A stretch of 34,732 nucleotides of DNA, from assembly GCA_003427395.1 (NCBI GenBank), contig BFEA01000099.1, positions 1,318,324 to 1,353,055 on the forward strand, given 5' to 3'. Each line of letters begins with the position of its first letter. Within the stretch, counting starts at the first letter, position 1. Source of the DNA: Chara braunii. Its lineage: Eukaryota; Streptophyta; Charophyceae; Charales; Characeae. The position numbers were made by a program, and so were the translations under genes. Below the pieces are notes generated by a model. That model was not told where the DNA came from. It did not search any database and was given only the letters and a program-made list of their open reading frames with translations. This document shows positions 9,919-17,697 of this stretch, piece by piece.

Positions 9919-10263
9919 AGAAAACAATCACTTCATTAGTGCCCATTAATTCCTAAGAAATTACCAAAACGAACAAGCAAATTCCTACCTCACCATATCC
10001 CAGGCACTCATCAAAACCACCAACCAAAGAAACAAAAACTAAAAGAACCCTTAGAAACAACCAGAACTAAGACCAACGATTCCCAAATGGCACTATCCAA
10101 CCTGAATTCCTAATTAGGGTCACCATCACCCAATAAACAAGTCGTGGTCAATCAAAAAGCATAAGTGATGAAAAGAGGAAATAATCTCGCCAATAGAACG
10201 AACTGTAAACAAGCCCTACGAGCAATGAAGTTGAAACCAGTGAAGGAACAACAAAGAATCTCG

Positions 10264-10340
10264 CCATAGAAGCAAGTCTTAGCAAACCCTAAACATGAGA
10301 AACCATAGACGCAAATCTTAGCAAACCCTAAACATAGTAC
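10264..10340. repeat. 39-bp tandem duplication with plant-type telobox words
   Basis: CCATAGA(A/C)GCAA(G/A)TCTTAGC at 10264 is repeated at 10303. Each unit holds AAACCCTAAA, which equals the plant interstitial telomere or telo-box word. There are only two units and no TTTAGGG array, so this is not a telomere. Confidence 0.8.
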
Positions 10341-10412
10341 AAAACAAATCACCACTTGAACGAGTACGACCACTAATTTGGTCCATATCCATTAAACGAG
10401 TCGCGGTCGAAG

Positions 10413-10562
10413 GTGAGAGGCAATAGTCTCCTCAAAAGACAAGACGGGTCAACGTGTAGAGACCACTCTCCACCGGCAAGTCAATGTGTGAGAGGCAATA
10501 GTCTCCTCAAAAGACAATACAGTTCAACGTGCAGACACCACTCTCCACTGGCAAGTCAAAGC
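10413..10562 (+). repeat. 75-bp tandem duplication, in-frame
   Basis: GTGAGAGGCAATAGTCTCCT begins both 10413-10487 and 10488-10562. The unit is 25 codons long, so the frame 10413-10604 shows a two-fold 25-residue repeat (RGNSLLKRQ..STCR.HSP.ASQ). No known family; it may be non-coding. Confidence 0.85.
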
Positions 10563-11112
10563 GTAGCTCCCTCTCGCAAAGTGACAAGACATACGGAAAA
10601 TTGAAATTCCCCTGGCCAAGTAGCTTGGCATACGGAAGGTCAATCTGCACCAACAAGAAAGAGCACAACCATCTTGACAAAGAACCTTGACTGCATCGTT
10701 CCTTGTTGACGGGGTCGATTCGGCAAATAAGCTTAATTGATGCAAACAAACACTTGTGCACTCATGTTTCCAAATTTGTAAACCAAACACGCGATCGCGC
10801 ACAATATTGGTTGCATATAGCACGTAAGATGGACACGCCTGGAAGTGGAGAAAAAACATCAATCATAGTGCTTCAAATCTGAAGACCGAACCTGCCGACC
10901 CAGGCATGCCAATGTTAGTTTACATGAAGTGTTTGATAACAACCCACCCCAATTCCCAACGCAATAGTCGTTAGCGCCACACAAACTCCATAGCAGCTAT
11001 GCACAGCTATGGTCGCCGCATGGCAGGATGCCCTAAGCGTGGTGACCTAAGGTTGTGCGCCCTGCCCGGCGGTGTCCGACTTCAGCGCTTGATTGCCATG
11101 CAACGTGCTATT
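10563..11112. other. No gene recognised
   Basis: Unique-looking DNA. Open frames under 115 codons on both strands overlap one another and show no known motif. Confidence 0.5.
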
Positions 11113-11114
11113 AC

Positions 11115-11175
11115 CTTTTTTGTTGGGTTTGCTTTGCTTTTGTTTTGCTTTCTTTTTGCCTCTTTTTTTTGGCTT
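11115..11175. repeat. T-rich tract
   Basis: TTTGCTTTGCTTTTG-type sequence, the same style as 9765-9918. The two tracts may be tails of related insertions. Confidence 0.8.
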
Positions 11176-11925
11176 CCTTAGAAGTGTGTCCTAACTACTT
11201 TACCGCCTACAGCAAGCCTAATACGTAGCTGTCCATTGCATCTTTGGAGTCTATCGAGCGCCATTTCCTAACATGCGTTGGGTGTGAGGGCGGCGTGCAC
11301 GCAATACACTATATACCACCAAGATAGGCATGAGTTTGTGAATACCAAAAGGTGCCTCATCACGTCAGAACAATCTAGGTGGAGGTTGCTTTGGCGACTC
11401 GTCCTTGTCAGTTGAGACCTGCGGCCTGTCTATGCTCTCTTCCTTGGTAAAAGTTGTTCACCAGATGTATCAAGTTCAAAGAAGACCCTCTTCTTACGAC
11501 TATGTTGCTCTGATCGTTGTCGCGCTATGGGATTGAGGCCACACTTTCTTAATCTTGTATTGACGTGATTTTAAATTATTTTCCAACGTCCGTCTGACAC
11601 CGGAGATTTAGTGACTCAACGAAATAATAACAGTACCTCTTATTGCCTCTTACCTTAGTTGCTCTTGCCCTGGATTGACGGGGATAGTTCGGATCCTACT
11701 CTCGTCGTCGTTTTGTTGTTTCTCGCCATTTTGGCGGATGAGCACCGTCGTTATTAATTGTGGTCAAATACAGTCAAATACAAACTACGAGATTTTGTAG
11801 GCTTCTATCGTTGCTTGTGTCATATGTTTTGCATTTTTTTCCTAATCGTTCTTTTGTTCCTGTCATTTCTGAACATTTGGGCTACCTACTTTTTGTTGTG
11901 CGTCTATCTGCTTTGTTGTACCCAT
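11176..11925. other. No gene recognised
   Basis: A plus-strand frame that starts at 11758 gives a hydrophobic stretch (about residues 20-55) and then runs into GC-rich and microsatellite sequence. I regard it as chance. Confidence 0.5.
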
Positions 11926-12357
11926 ACTTGCAAGCGCACCTCGTGCGTGAGTTTCCCTACGTCCGGCGCACGGGCCCGACCGTTCTCGAGCGGCGCACGA
12001 GGTGTGCGGGGAACGGCCCGACCCCCCACCACCCCCGAAAAAAAAAAAATGGCAGGGGTCGAAACGACACATCGGAGGCCCCCCGCCAAAATTGTTGCCA
12101 AGGCCAAAAAAAATTTTTTTGGGGCCGCGCTCAAGGTCGGAGCGCGAGGTTTCAAATTTTCGAAACCTGTTTCCAGTTGTACTCTGTGTGGGCTTGCCTG
12201 GCCTCTTGGGTGGGTGTGTGGCCTACACGGAGTGCCATTGCGAAGTGCTGCGAAGTGCCGCCCCGTGCTGAAGTGTTGCCGTGCTGTTGTGCTGCCGTGT
12301 TGCCCTGCGAGGGAGAAGCTGCCGCCATCGCCCGGTGAGTATCACCGGCTTCGACCT
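11926..12357. other. GC-rich segment with A and C runs, no gene
   Basis: The segment has CGCGC-rich words, CCCCCCACCACCCCCG, A12, GGCCCCCCGCC and an AAAAAAAATTTTTTT block at 12105-12120. It resembles 32945-33290 in composition but I could not align the two convincingly. Confidence 0.5.
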
Positions 12358-12540
12358 CCCCTTCATCATCCTCACTGCCTCCTCCTCCTCCTCCTCCTCC
12401 TCCTCCTCCTCTCCTCCCGCTCGTCCTACTCCTCCCCTTCCTCGTCCTCCATATCTCCTCCTCGTCCTCCGTTCTTGTCGTCCTCCTCCTCCTCCTCCTC
12501 CTCCTTCTCCTTCTCCTCCTCCTCCTCCTCTCCCACAGGT
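12358..12540. repeat. (TCC)n pyrimidine tract
   Basis: TCC/CTC arrays at 12378-12411 and 12481-12532 are joined by imperfect pyrimidine-rich sequence. Plus-strand poly-Ser/Pro frames and minus-strand poly-Glu/Gly frames across it are translations of the repeat. Confidence 0.95.
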
Positions 12541-12572
12541 GTCGAATCTGTCGATTTTTTTATTTTTATTTT

Positions 12573-12636
12573 TACCTTTTCTCGATTTGTGTGTATCATC
12601 CTTGCGAAGAGGTCGTGCTAATCTTCTCTGTATCGT
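12573..12636 (-). pseudogene. U6 snRNA fragment, copy 1
   Basis: Read on the minus strand it gives ACGATACAGAGAAGATTAGC, then AC-GACCTCT instead of ATGGCCCCT, and then a diverged GCAAGGATGA...ACAAATCGAGAAAAGGT. This is the U6 body from the invariant ACAGAGA box to the 3' end, followed by an A-rich tail (12552-12572). The 5' stem-loop is missing. No promoter. The GCACGACCTCTGC-type variant is shared with copies 2 and 3. Confidence 0.88.
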
Positions 12637-12662
12637 CCTCCATCTCTCCTCCTCGTCGCAGG

Positions 12663-12682
12663 TGTGTGTCATCCTTGCGCAG
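12663..12682 (-). pseudogene. 20-nt U6 fragment seeding a GT array
   Basis: The minus strand reads CCTGCGCAAGGATGACAC, a perfect U6 segment. It runs directly into the (GT)n array at 12682-12708. It is too short to be more than a breakpoint remnant. Confidence 0.65.
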
Positions 12683-12708
12683 GTGTGTGTGTGTGTGTGT
12701 GTGTGTGT

Positions 12709-12742
<34 letters not shown>

Positions 12743-13019
12743 AGATAAGTCTCCAATGTCGCAGCTGGCTTCACGATACTTCGATTGATAGGATGAGCAA
12801 AATCGAATGAATCTTTCGCTCGAACATACTACGCACCTCGCAGCTGGCTTCACNNNNNNNNNNNNNNNNNNNNNNNNNNNNNNNNNNNNNNNNNNNNNNN
12901 NNNNNNNNNNNNNNNNNNGAACATACTACGCACCTCGCAGCTGGCTTCACGATACTTGGATTGATAGGATGAGCAAAATCGAATGAATCTTTCGCTCGAA
13001 CATACTACGCACCGAGGTG

Positions 13020-13109
<90 letters not shown>

Positions 13110-13292
13110 CAGATAAGTCTCCAATATCGCAGCTGGCTTCACGATACTTCGATTGATAGGATGAGCAAAATCGAATGAATATTTCGCTCGAACATACTAC
13201 GCACCTCGCAGCTGGCTTCACGATACTTCGATTGATAGGATGAGCAAAATCGAATGAATCTGTCGCTCGAACATACTACGCACCGAGGTGTG

Positions 13293-13340
<48 letters not shown>

Positions 13341-13359
13341 ATAGAGAGAGAGAGAGATA
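12682..13359. repeat. 79-bp satellite alternating with (GT)n(GA)n arrays
   Basis: Monomers that start CGCAGCTGGCTTCACGATAC and end CATACTACGCACC lie at 12760-12838, 12839-12935 (with the gap), 12936-13013, 13128-13206 and 13207-13284. Pairs of monomers are separated by GT arrays (12682-12708, 13024-13052, 13297-13337) and GA arrays (12711-12740, 13055-13109, 13343-13357). The linker AGATAAGTCTCCAAT precedes monomers 1 and 4. This gives a higher-order unit of about 370 bp. The monomers are nearly identical, so amplification is recent. Confidence 0.93.
12854..12918. other. Assembly gap (65 N)
   Basis: Sixty-five Ns lie inside a 79-bp satellite monomer. If only one monomer were interrupted the gap would be about 47 bp, so the N count is a placeholder and copies may be collapsed here. 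Confidence 0.99.
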
Positions 13360-13373
13360 ATTTTTTTTTTTTT

Positions 13374-13439
13374 CCAACCTTTTCTCCATCTGTGCGTATC
13401 ATTCTTGCACAGAGGTCGTGCTAATCTTCTCTGTATCGT
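13374..13439 (-). pseudogene. U6 snRNA fragment, copy 2
   Basis: The minus strand reads GACGATACAGAGAAGATTAG, then CACGACCTCTG, then a diverged 3' domain that ends in GGTTGG plus an A-tail (13361-13373). The 5' breakpoint (at GACGATACAGAG) and the downstream CGTCCTCCATCTCTC context match copy 1, which shows duplication of a unit rather than separate insertions. Confidence 0.9.
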
Positions 13440-13454
13440 CCTCCATCTCTCGTC

Positions 13455-13506
13455 CTCGTCCTCCTTCTCCTCCTCCTCCTCTCCCACAGGTGTCGAATCT
13501 GTCGAG
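13455..13506. repeat. TCC tract and shared linker between U6 copies
   Basis: CTCCTCCTCCTC is followed by CCCACAGGTGTCGAATCTGT, which also occurs at 12532-12551 just before the T-run of copy 1. This linker defines the duplicated unit. Confidence 0.85.
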
Positions 13507-13520
13507 TTTTTTTTTTTTTT

Positions 13521-13590
13521 CAACCTTTTCTCCATTTGTGCATGTCATCCTTGCGCAGAGGTCGTGCTAATCTTCTCTGTATCGTTCCCA
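13521..13590 (-). pseudogene. U6 snRNA fragment, copy 3
   Basis: The minus strand reads GGGAACGATACAGAGAAGA, TTAGCACGACC, TCTGCGCAAGGATGACATGC, ACAAATGGAGAAAAGGTTG and then an A-tail (13507-13520). It is the best-preserved central and 3' U6 sequence after copy 4, but lacks the 5' stem-loop. Confidence 0.92.
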
Positions 13591-13631
13591 AAGATTGAGA
13601 ACGACACAGAGAAGATTAGCACGACCTCTGC
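13555..13631. repeat. 36-bp inverted repeat made of two U6 pieces
   Basis: Arms 13555-13590 and 13596-13631 are 34/36 complementary with a 5-base loop (AAGAT). Both arms are the same U6 segment. Transcription in either direction would give a strong hairpin. The structure could be genomic or an assembly or amplification artefact. Confidence 0.9.
13596..13631 (+). pseudogene. U6 snRNA fragment, inverted
   Basis: The plus strand reads GAGAACGACACAGAGAAGA, then TTAGCACGACCTCTGC. It is the inverted mirror of 13555-13590 with two mismatches over 36 bp, separated from it by five bases. Confidence 0.9.
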
Positions 13632-13781
13632 TCCACCTCCCCTTCATCTGCGTGCTTCTCCTCCTCCTTCCACTCGTCCTCCTCCTCCCCTTCCTCGCCG
13701 TCCACCTCCTCCTCCTCTCCCACCTAGGTATCGAAATTTCGAAAATAATCCAATCTATCAAGCTTTTTTTTTTTTTTTTTT

Positions 13782-13873
13782 GGACCTTTTCTCGAATCGT
13801 GTGTCATCCTTGCCTCAGGGTCATGCTAATCATCTCTGTGTAGTTCCCATTTCGTCGGATGTCCCGAAGGACC
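13782..13873 (-). pseudogene. Near full-length U6 snRNA retrocopy, copy 4
   Basis: Read on the minus strand: GGTCCTTCGGGACATCCGA, CGAAATGGGAACTACACAGAG, ATGATTAGCATGACCCTGAG, GCAAGGATGACACACGATTC, GAGAAAAGGTCC and then an A-tail of about 18 (13764-13781). This covers the 5' stem-loop with its CUUCGG-type loop, the ACAGAG box and the 3' domain, in about 92 nt against roughly 102 for intact plant U6. The A-tail directly after GGTCC marks RNA-mediated retroposition, not a Pol III gene. No USE or TATA lies upstream, because the upstream DNA is another U6 piece. Confidence 0.93.
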
Positions 13874-13887
13874 CTGGTTTTGTTGTT

Positions 13888-13940
13888 CAACCTTTTCTCA
13901 ATTTGTGTTTGTCATCCTTGCGCAGGGGTAACGCTGATCT
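13888..13940 (-). pseudogene. U6 snRNA fragment, copy 5
   Basis: The minus strand reads AGATCAGCGTTACCCCTGCG, CAAGGATGACAAACACAAAT, TGAGAAAAGGTTG. It is placed head-to-tail directly upstream of copy 4 with about 14 bp between, so a U6-U6 tandem. Confidence 0.88.
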
Positions 13941-14103
13941 AGACGGTCCTTTACGGTTTGATGCGCGGGGCCGTTAGGGCTTGATGTACAAGGCACTTTA
14001 GGGGCTCATGAACGGTCTTTTCCTCCCTCCACCTCTTCTCCTCCTCCATCCCCACTCTCCTTAGTCGTCCTCCAGGTCGTCTTATAACCCCTCCAGGTAA
14101 CAC
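13941..14103. other. Short unique segment left of the adapter
   Basis: It contains an ACGGTC(C/T)TTT word twice (13943, 14012) and pyrimidine-rich DNA. No gene. It may end abruptly at the junction adapter. Confidence 0.5.
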
Positions 14104-14141
14104 CTCTCTCTTATACACATCTAGATGTGTATAAGAGACAG
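14104..14141. other. Nextera mate-pair junction adapter (artefact)
   Basis: The 38 bases are CTGTCTCTTATACACATCT (one mismatch, C for G at 14106) fused to AGATGTGTATAAGAGACAG (perfect). This back-to-back pair of Tn5 mosaic ends is the circularisation junction of Nextera mate-pair libraries. It is synthetic and marks a join between two fragment ends that may be kilobases apart, or chimeric. Confidence 0.97.
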
Positions 14142-14250
14142 GATCCGGTCTGTGCGGGTGCGGCTCGTGCGGAGATAGAGCAGCCCCCGTACGGATCTCC
14201 GTACGGATCCGATTTGTGCGGGTGCGGCTCGTGCGGTTGCAAGTATGGTT
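14142..14250. repeat. 64-bp GC-rich duplication
   Basis: GATCCG(G/A)T(C/T)TGTGCGGGTG followed by CGGCTCGTGCGG occurs at 14142 and 14206. The self-complementary CCGTACGGATCTCCGTACGG (14187-14206) lies between them. Confidence 0.88.
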
Positions 14251-14277
14251 GTACCATATTTTGTCCGTCCCTAATAA

Positions 14278-14544
14278 CATTTTTTATATTGGAAAGATTG
14301 GATACAAGACCGACTTGGACTCCCTGAAACGTGGTCAGAGCATATTGTGAGATATCATCAACAAAGAACAATTTGAATTACAGCCGACAATCAACGATCT
14401 CGCCTTTCTCTAGCCGAAGGGCGTTCGATTAAAGATATGATAGCAAACTGCTTTATCACCGGAGAAGAAAACATTGATCTGACCACAAACTACATCAAAT
14501 CTTCTATAAATGAACGAGAAAAAATACAGAGTGCACTTGGATGA
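14278..14544 (+). pseudogene. Unrecognised broken open frame
   Basis: About 88 codons are open with one internal TGA at 14374-14376. Translation includes YWKDWIQDRLGLPETWSEHI and FITGEENIDLTTNYIKSSIN. Residue composition is protein-like and not repeat-driven. No family recognised. It may belong with 14729-15088, since both share AT-rich, A-tract-containing sequence to the right of the adapter. Confidence 0.35.
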
Positions 14545-14728
14545 GAAATATCAAGATTTGCACATCGTTTACCAAAAAAAAATACATAGGGTAATGATTC
14601 TCTTTGGGGACTGCCCCACAGGTCTGACCTTCCAAAAAAAACGAAGAGTGGTTTCCTCCTACAGAATCCAAGTGGGATGAAGCACTCACAGGAGGAGGCA
14701 TGGGCGAATCAAGCCTGAAAGGGTCACC

Positions 14729-15088
14729 ATGCTCTCTTATCTGACACGTGAGCAATTAAGAAATTGGTTTATCAACGTTTATGGAGAAGAGTTGACGAGA
14801 CGGAAACAGGTTAAATATAAGATCAGATTCAAACCCTGGTTGACCACACAAGAACTGCAAAAGGATCGCCAAAGTGCACAGCAGGGAAGATACTGGATTA
14901 AGGTACTTAGAATACCCTATTTGGATCTCTCTTCCGTCCAAGCTGATATTAAGACCCAATATGGTGAAGTCATCACAGTTCAACCACTGGAAACACGGAG
15001 AAATGAAACTCGATTGGTGATTGGAAATTTTGGCAGAATCGAAGGTCCAACCTACCATCAGTGTATTCACAACAGAAGGGTTGCTTAA
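14729..15088 (+). CDS. Hypothetical 119-residue frame, possible retroelement ORF1 remnant
   Basis: Starts MLSYLTREQLRNWFINVYGE. Residues 70-107 (YWIKVLRIPYLDLSSVQADI followed by KTQYGEVITVQPLETRR) have the beta-strand/helix rhythm of the RNA-binding fold in plant LINE ORF1 proteins (roughly 'R..L...I...WG.V..V.PL......'). The basic stretch TRRKQVKYKIRFKPW precedes it. No catalytic motif. The first methionine may be internal to a longer dead frame. It ends 2 bp after TTAAACCACCAG-like sequence begins, a word also found at 16199 and 25871. The function is a guess. Confidence 0.35.
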   Translation: MLSYLTREQLRNWFINVYGEELTRRKQVKYKIRFKPWLTTQELQKDRQSAQQGRYWIKVLRIPYLDLSSVQADIKTQYGEVITVQPLETRRNETRLVIGNFGRIEGPTYHQCIHNRRVA

Positions 15089-15678
15089 ACCACCAGTACC
15101 CCACAGGGTCTTAGGCCCCCTCTGGGGAGGCTCTGATGCAAATGCACATGGACCCGCTGTCGCACTTTTTTCGGTCAGGCCACTTCTGACTACCGAAAAG
15201 CCAACGGGCTGTCACGCAGAATTTTGTTTCTTGTCATTTGCAATAGATAAACAAATTAAATAAAGCAAATCCCTTCCTGTTGTATGCGTCCGGCTTCGAG
15301 CGAGACCCTTCAATTGCGGTCTTCACCGGTCCCCGCTCTTAGGAATCTTTTATTTTGATTCAGAACAGCAAAGATCATGCAAGTAATAATCATAAAATTC
15401 TGGTGTGCAACGCATGTATCAATTCTGCCAATTTACTAATTTTGAGAATTGTGACAAGTTCATCATAAAACATCATCATCATCAAGCAGAATCAATACAG
15501 GGGAAGCAAAGACTGACTGACTCAAGACAGAGGCAAACTAGATCAAGGAAACGTGAGAAGTCATAATAATCTCAGAAAGTACAAATGAATAGACACGGCC
15601 AGCACTAGTCAAGAGTCCTCACTCATCCCTCTAGAGTCTCCTCATCAATCTCTCATTTGGTAGTTCGTATCTTGTACC
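15089..15678. other. Non-coding; possible 3' untranslated sequence of the minus-strand gene
   Basis: No frame worth calling. On the minus strand AATAAA (15349-15354) could act as a polyadenylation signal for the frames at 15679-16317. CATCATCATCATCA occurs at 15470-15484. Confidence 0.35.
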
Positions 15679-16317
15679 TCAAGCCATGTCAATGCGCCTC
15701 CTGAGATTGTGGCCTATGGATGTAGAGCCACCGAAAACCTGCAAGCTTTGAACAATCCCAACCAGTCCCATGATATTGAAATCAACCATAGCACAAAATC
15801 CCTCCCATAGAGTAGGAAGATATGGTTGAGAGAAGATTCCCCGTCTGAGATGCCCGAACTTTGATGGTTCGTTCGCTGCCTCGTAAGCGATCTCTACGGG
15901 GGAGATGTACCTTTTGGCTAGATCAACCAAGTCTCCCCAGCAAGAACCATTTGTGGGAATGAAGGGAACTGGAGGCTTGGGGTAGTCGGTGTAGAGCTTT
16001 GGTCCGAAGTTGCGGATCAGTTTGGCACCACTCTCATCAAGCCCCCTCTCTATCTCTTCAAGATACTTTGTTGTTGAGATCCAGACCAAGTCAAAGAGTT
16101 ATTGGGTTTCTTCACCCTTCTTTACGTAGAGCCTCAGGTCATAGACGGTATTTGCTGCAAAATTGGTGAGAACAACGAAGATTGACTGATTTCCTCGTTT
16201 AAACCACCAGTTCACTGTCGTGTACTGTTCATCGATTGCAGTAACCTGCAAACGGGCCTGGGCTGTTCCGCAGAGGGCTGGTAGAGCTCTGGGGCAAAAG
16301 ACTGGTGGGCCTAAAAA
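15679..16317 (-). pseudogene. Unrecognised protein-coding remnant, minus strand
   Basis: One minus-strand frame is open for about 212 codons from 16317 to the TGA at 15679-15681, with a single TAA at 16099-16101. Translation is protein-like: TVNWWFKRGNQSIFVVLTNF, YDLRLYVKKGEE, then (after the stop) TTKYLEEIERGLDESGAKLI, PKPPVPFIPTNGSCWGDLVD, LPTLWEGFCAMVDFNIMGLV. Several W, F, Y and C residues are in context and there is no repeat bias. A TTTGCAG at 16246-16252 (minus sense) could be a splice acceptor that makes 16245 an exon start. The TAA means either a pseudogene or a second intron around 16099. I do not recognise the family. Confidence 0.45.
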
Positions 16318-16515
16318 CTAGAGTCGCCAGTCCACGAGGTGCAATGGATGGGCGGGGGCGAGATGTGAAAACACCAAATACAGTCTTGTAGAAGGGGAAA
16401 AAAAAGACAAGACAACAAGAAGATCTCACGAAAAGAAACCAACAAGGCCAACCACAGCCACTTGGTCGGTGGGGGACAAGTGTGTCGAAATGGCAAATAA
16501 AAGACAACGAGAGTA

Positions 16516-16518
<3 letters not shown>

Positions 16519-16555
<37 letters not shown>

Positions 16556-16569
16556 NAAAAAAAAAAAAA
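16519..16569. repeat. Poly(A) run with an ambiguous base
   Basis: About 50 A with N at 16556. It could be the tail of a plus-strand retrocopy or a sequencing-limited homopolymer. No obvious target-site duplication. Confidence 0.9.
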
Positions 16570-16981
16570 GCCAACAAGAATACTCACACTCAGTCTGGCA
16601 GTTCTCCTACTATGTTATGGATGTGATTGCGGTCACGGTCACATTCATCTGTAAACGGGCTGATAGAATAGGAAATTGTTTGTGTGGGTCATGCCCTAAG
16701 CCCGCCACTTACGGGGATAAAACGTCCCCTCAGTGATGTCAGGCGCTCTCCTGCCGTGATAGGCGGGAGGGAAGGACAAGAAATGGTTAGTTTTTTATTA
16801 TTTTTTTGCGTTTGCTTTTTACATACAATAAGAAGCCTATGAATCTGTCCACGGACTCTATAAACGTACACTGTATGGCAAAGAAGGATGAGGTCACCAT
16901 TGTGGATCTGACCGTACTTAGGGCATACTCACACTAGCACTTTCCAGAATGCACCTGACTGCAATTGCACCCTAAGCTATC

Positions 16982-16983
<2 letters not shown>

Positions 16984-17014
<31 letters not shown>
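16984..17014. repeat. Poly(C) run of ~31
   Basis: Uninterrupted C. Its length is unreliable in any short-read assembly. Confidence 0.95.
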
Positions 17015-17015
<1 letters not shown>

Positions 17016-17697
17016 AGCCATGGATCTATTCAAATCTATGCCCATACACCTCGTCTTTTTGTCTTTTCCCTCAGCCTGACTGGCGTGCCACGTGAGTGAA
17101 AACAAAGTAAAAATTCAAAAAAAAAACGAGATACGAAATTCGAAGAAAAAACTACTCACGGCCTGCTTTTCGTTCCATCAGCTTGCAGCAGCTCCAGCAC
17201 AAAGAGGCCAGTACCCGCTCACTTCCAAGCTCGGCAAAATTCATTTTTTGGATATTCAAAACAGGTCTGGGTGAAATGGTGGTTTAAAGCCGTTTGCACT
17301 GATATACCGCTACTAAAAGGCATCTTTAGAAGCAACCTTATTGAGACTTTGGTCAGGACAGGCTCCTGGACTGAGAATGACTGAACCGTACTCATGTGTT
17401 GGGGTGGATGTCGAAACTTGATCTCTGTGTCTTGTGACGAAAGCACAGTCCGATTGATGCTGGTCTCTAGGCAAACGACGAATGACTGAACAATGATTGA
17501 TTCCGATTGAAGCATTTTGGAAGCTCTGATGGTTGAATGTTCACTAGAAATAAACATGCCATTGAATATTGATCACTTAATAGCGGGAGGCTGAGAGAAC
17601 TGCAGATTGCAGGGCGACACTTGAATAATTGAAATGTTGGTGAAGTTTGTGCACCTTTGCGCTCACCTGATCTTTGCCCTCGCCTGCTCCACCGTCT
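17015..17697. other. No gene recognised
   Basis: ACTGA/ATTGA-rich sequence. A stretch at about 17375-17425 (GACTGAACCG.ACTCA) resembles 18151-18205, a diverged duplication about 775 bp apart. Confidence 0.45.

Noticed and set aside
10284-10332. AAACCCTAAA words as a telomere or interstitial telomeric repeat
   Set aside because: Only two isolated copies 39 bp apart inside a longer duplicated unit; no tandem TTTAGGG array.
10413-10562. CRISPR-like repeat array
   Set aside because: Two direct units with no spacers in a eukaryotic context; a simple tandem duplication.
11758-12621. A 287-codon plus-strand frame with a hydrophobic start
   Set aside because: It crosses a GC-rich block, a TCC microsatellite and an antisense U6 fragment. 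No conserved domain.
12223-12774. Minus-strand 183-codon frame
   Set aside because: It is made of GA, GT and GGA simple repeats plus U6 sequence.
13782-13873. A functional U6 snRNA gene
   Set aside because: It has internal deletions, an A-tail in place of the U-run terminator, and no upstream sequence element or TATA box at the expected plant positions.
16984-17014. Poly(C) and other homopolymers as biological signals
   Set aside because: Homopolymers of this length are common and poorly resolved in such assemblies; nothing around them suggests function.
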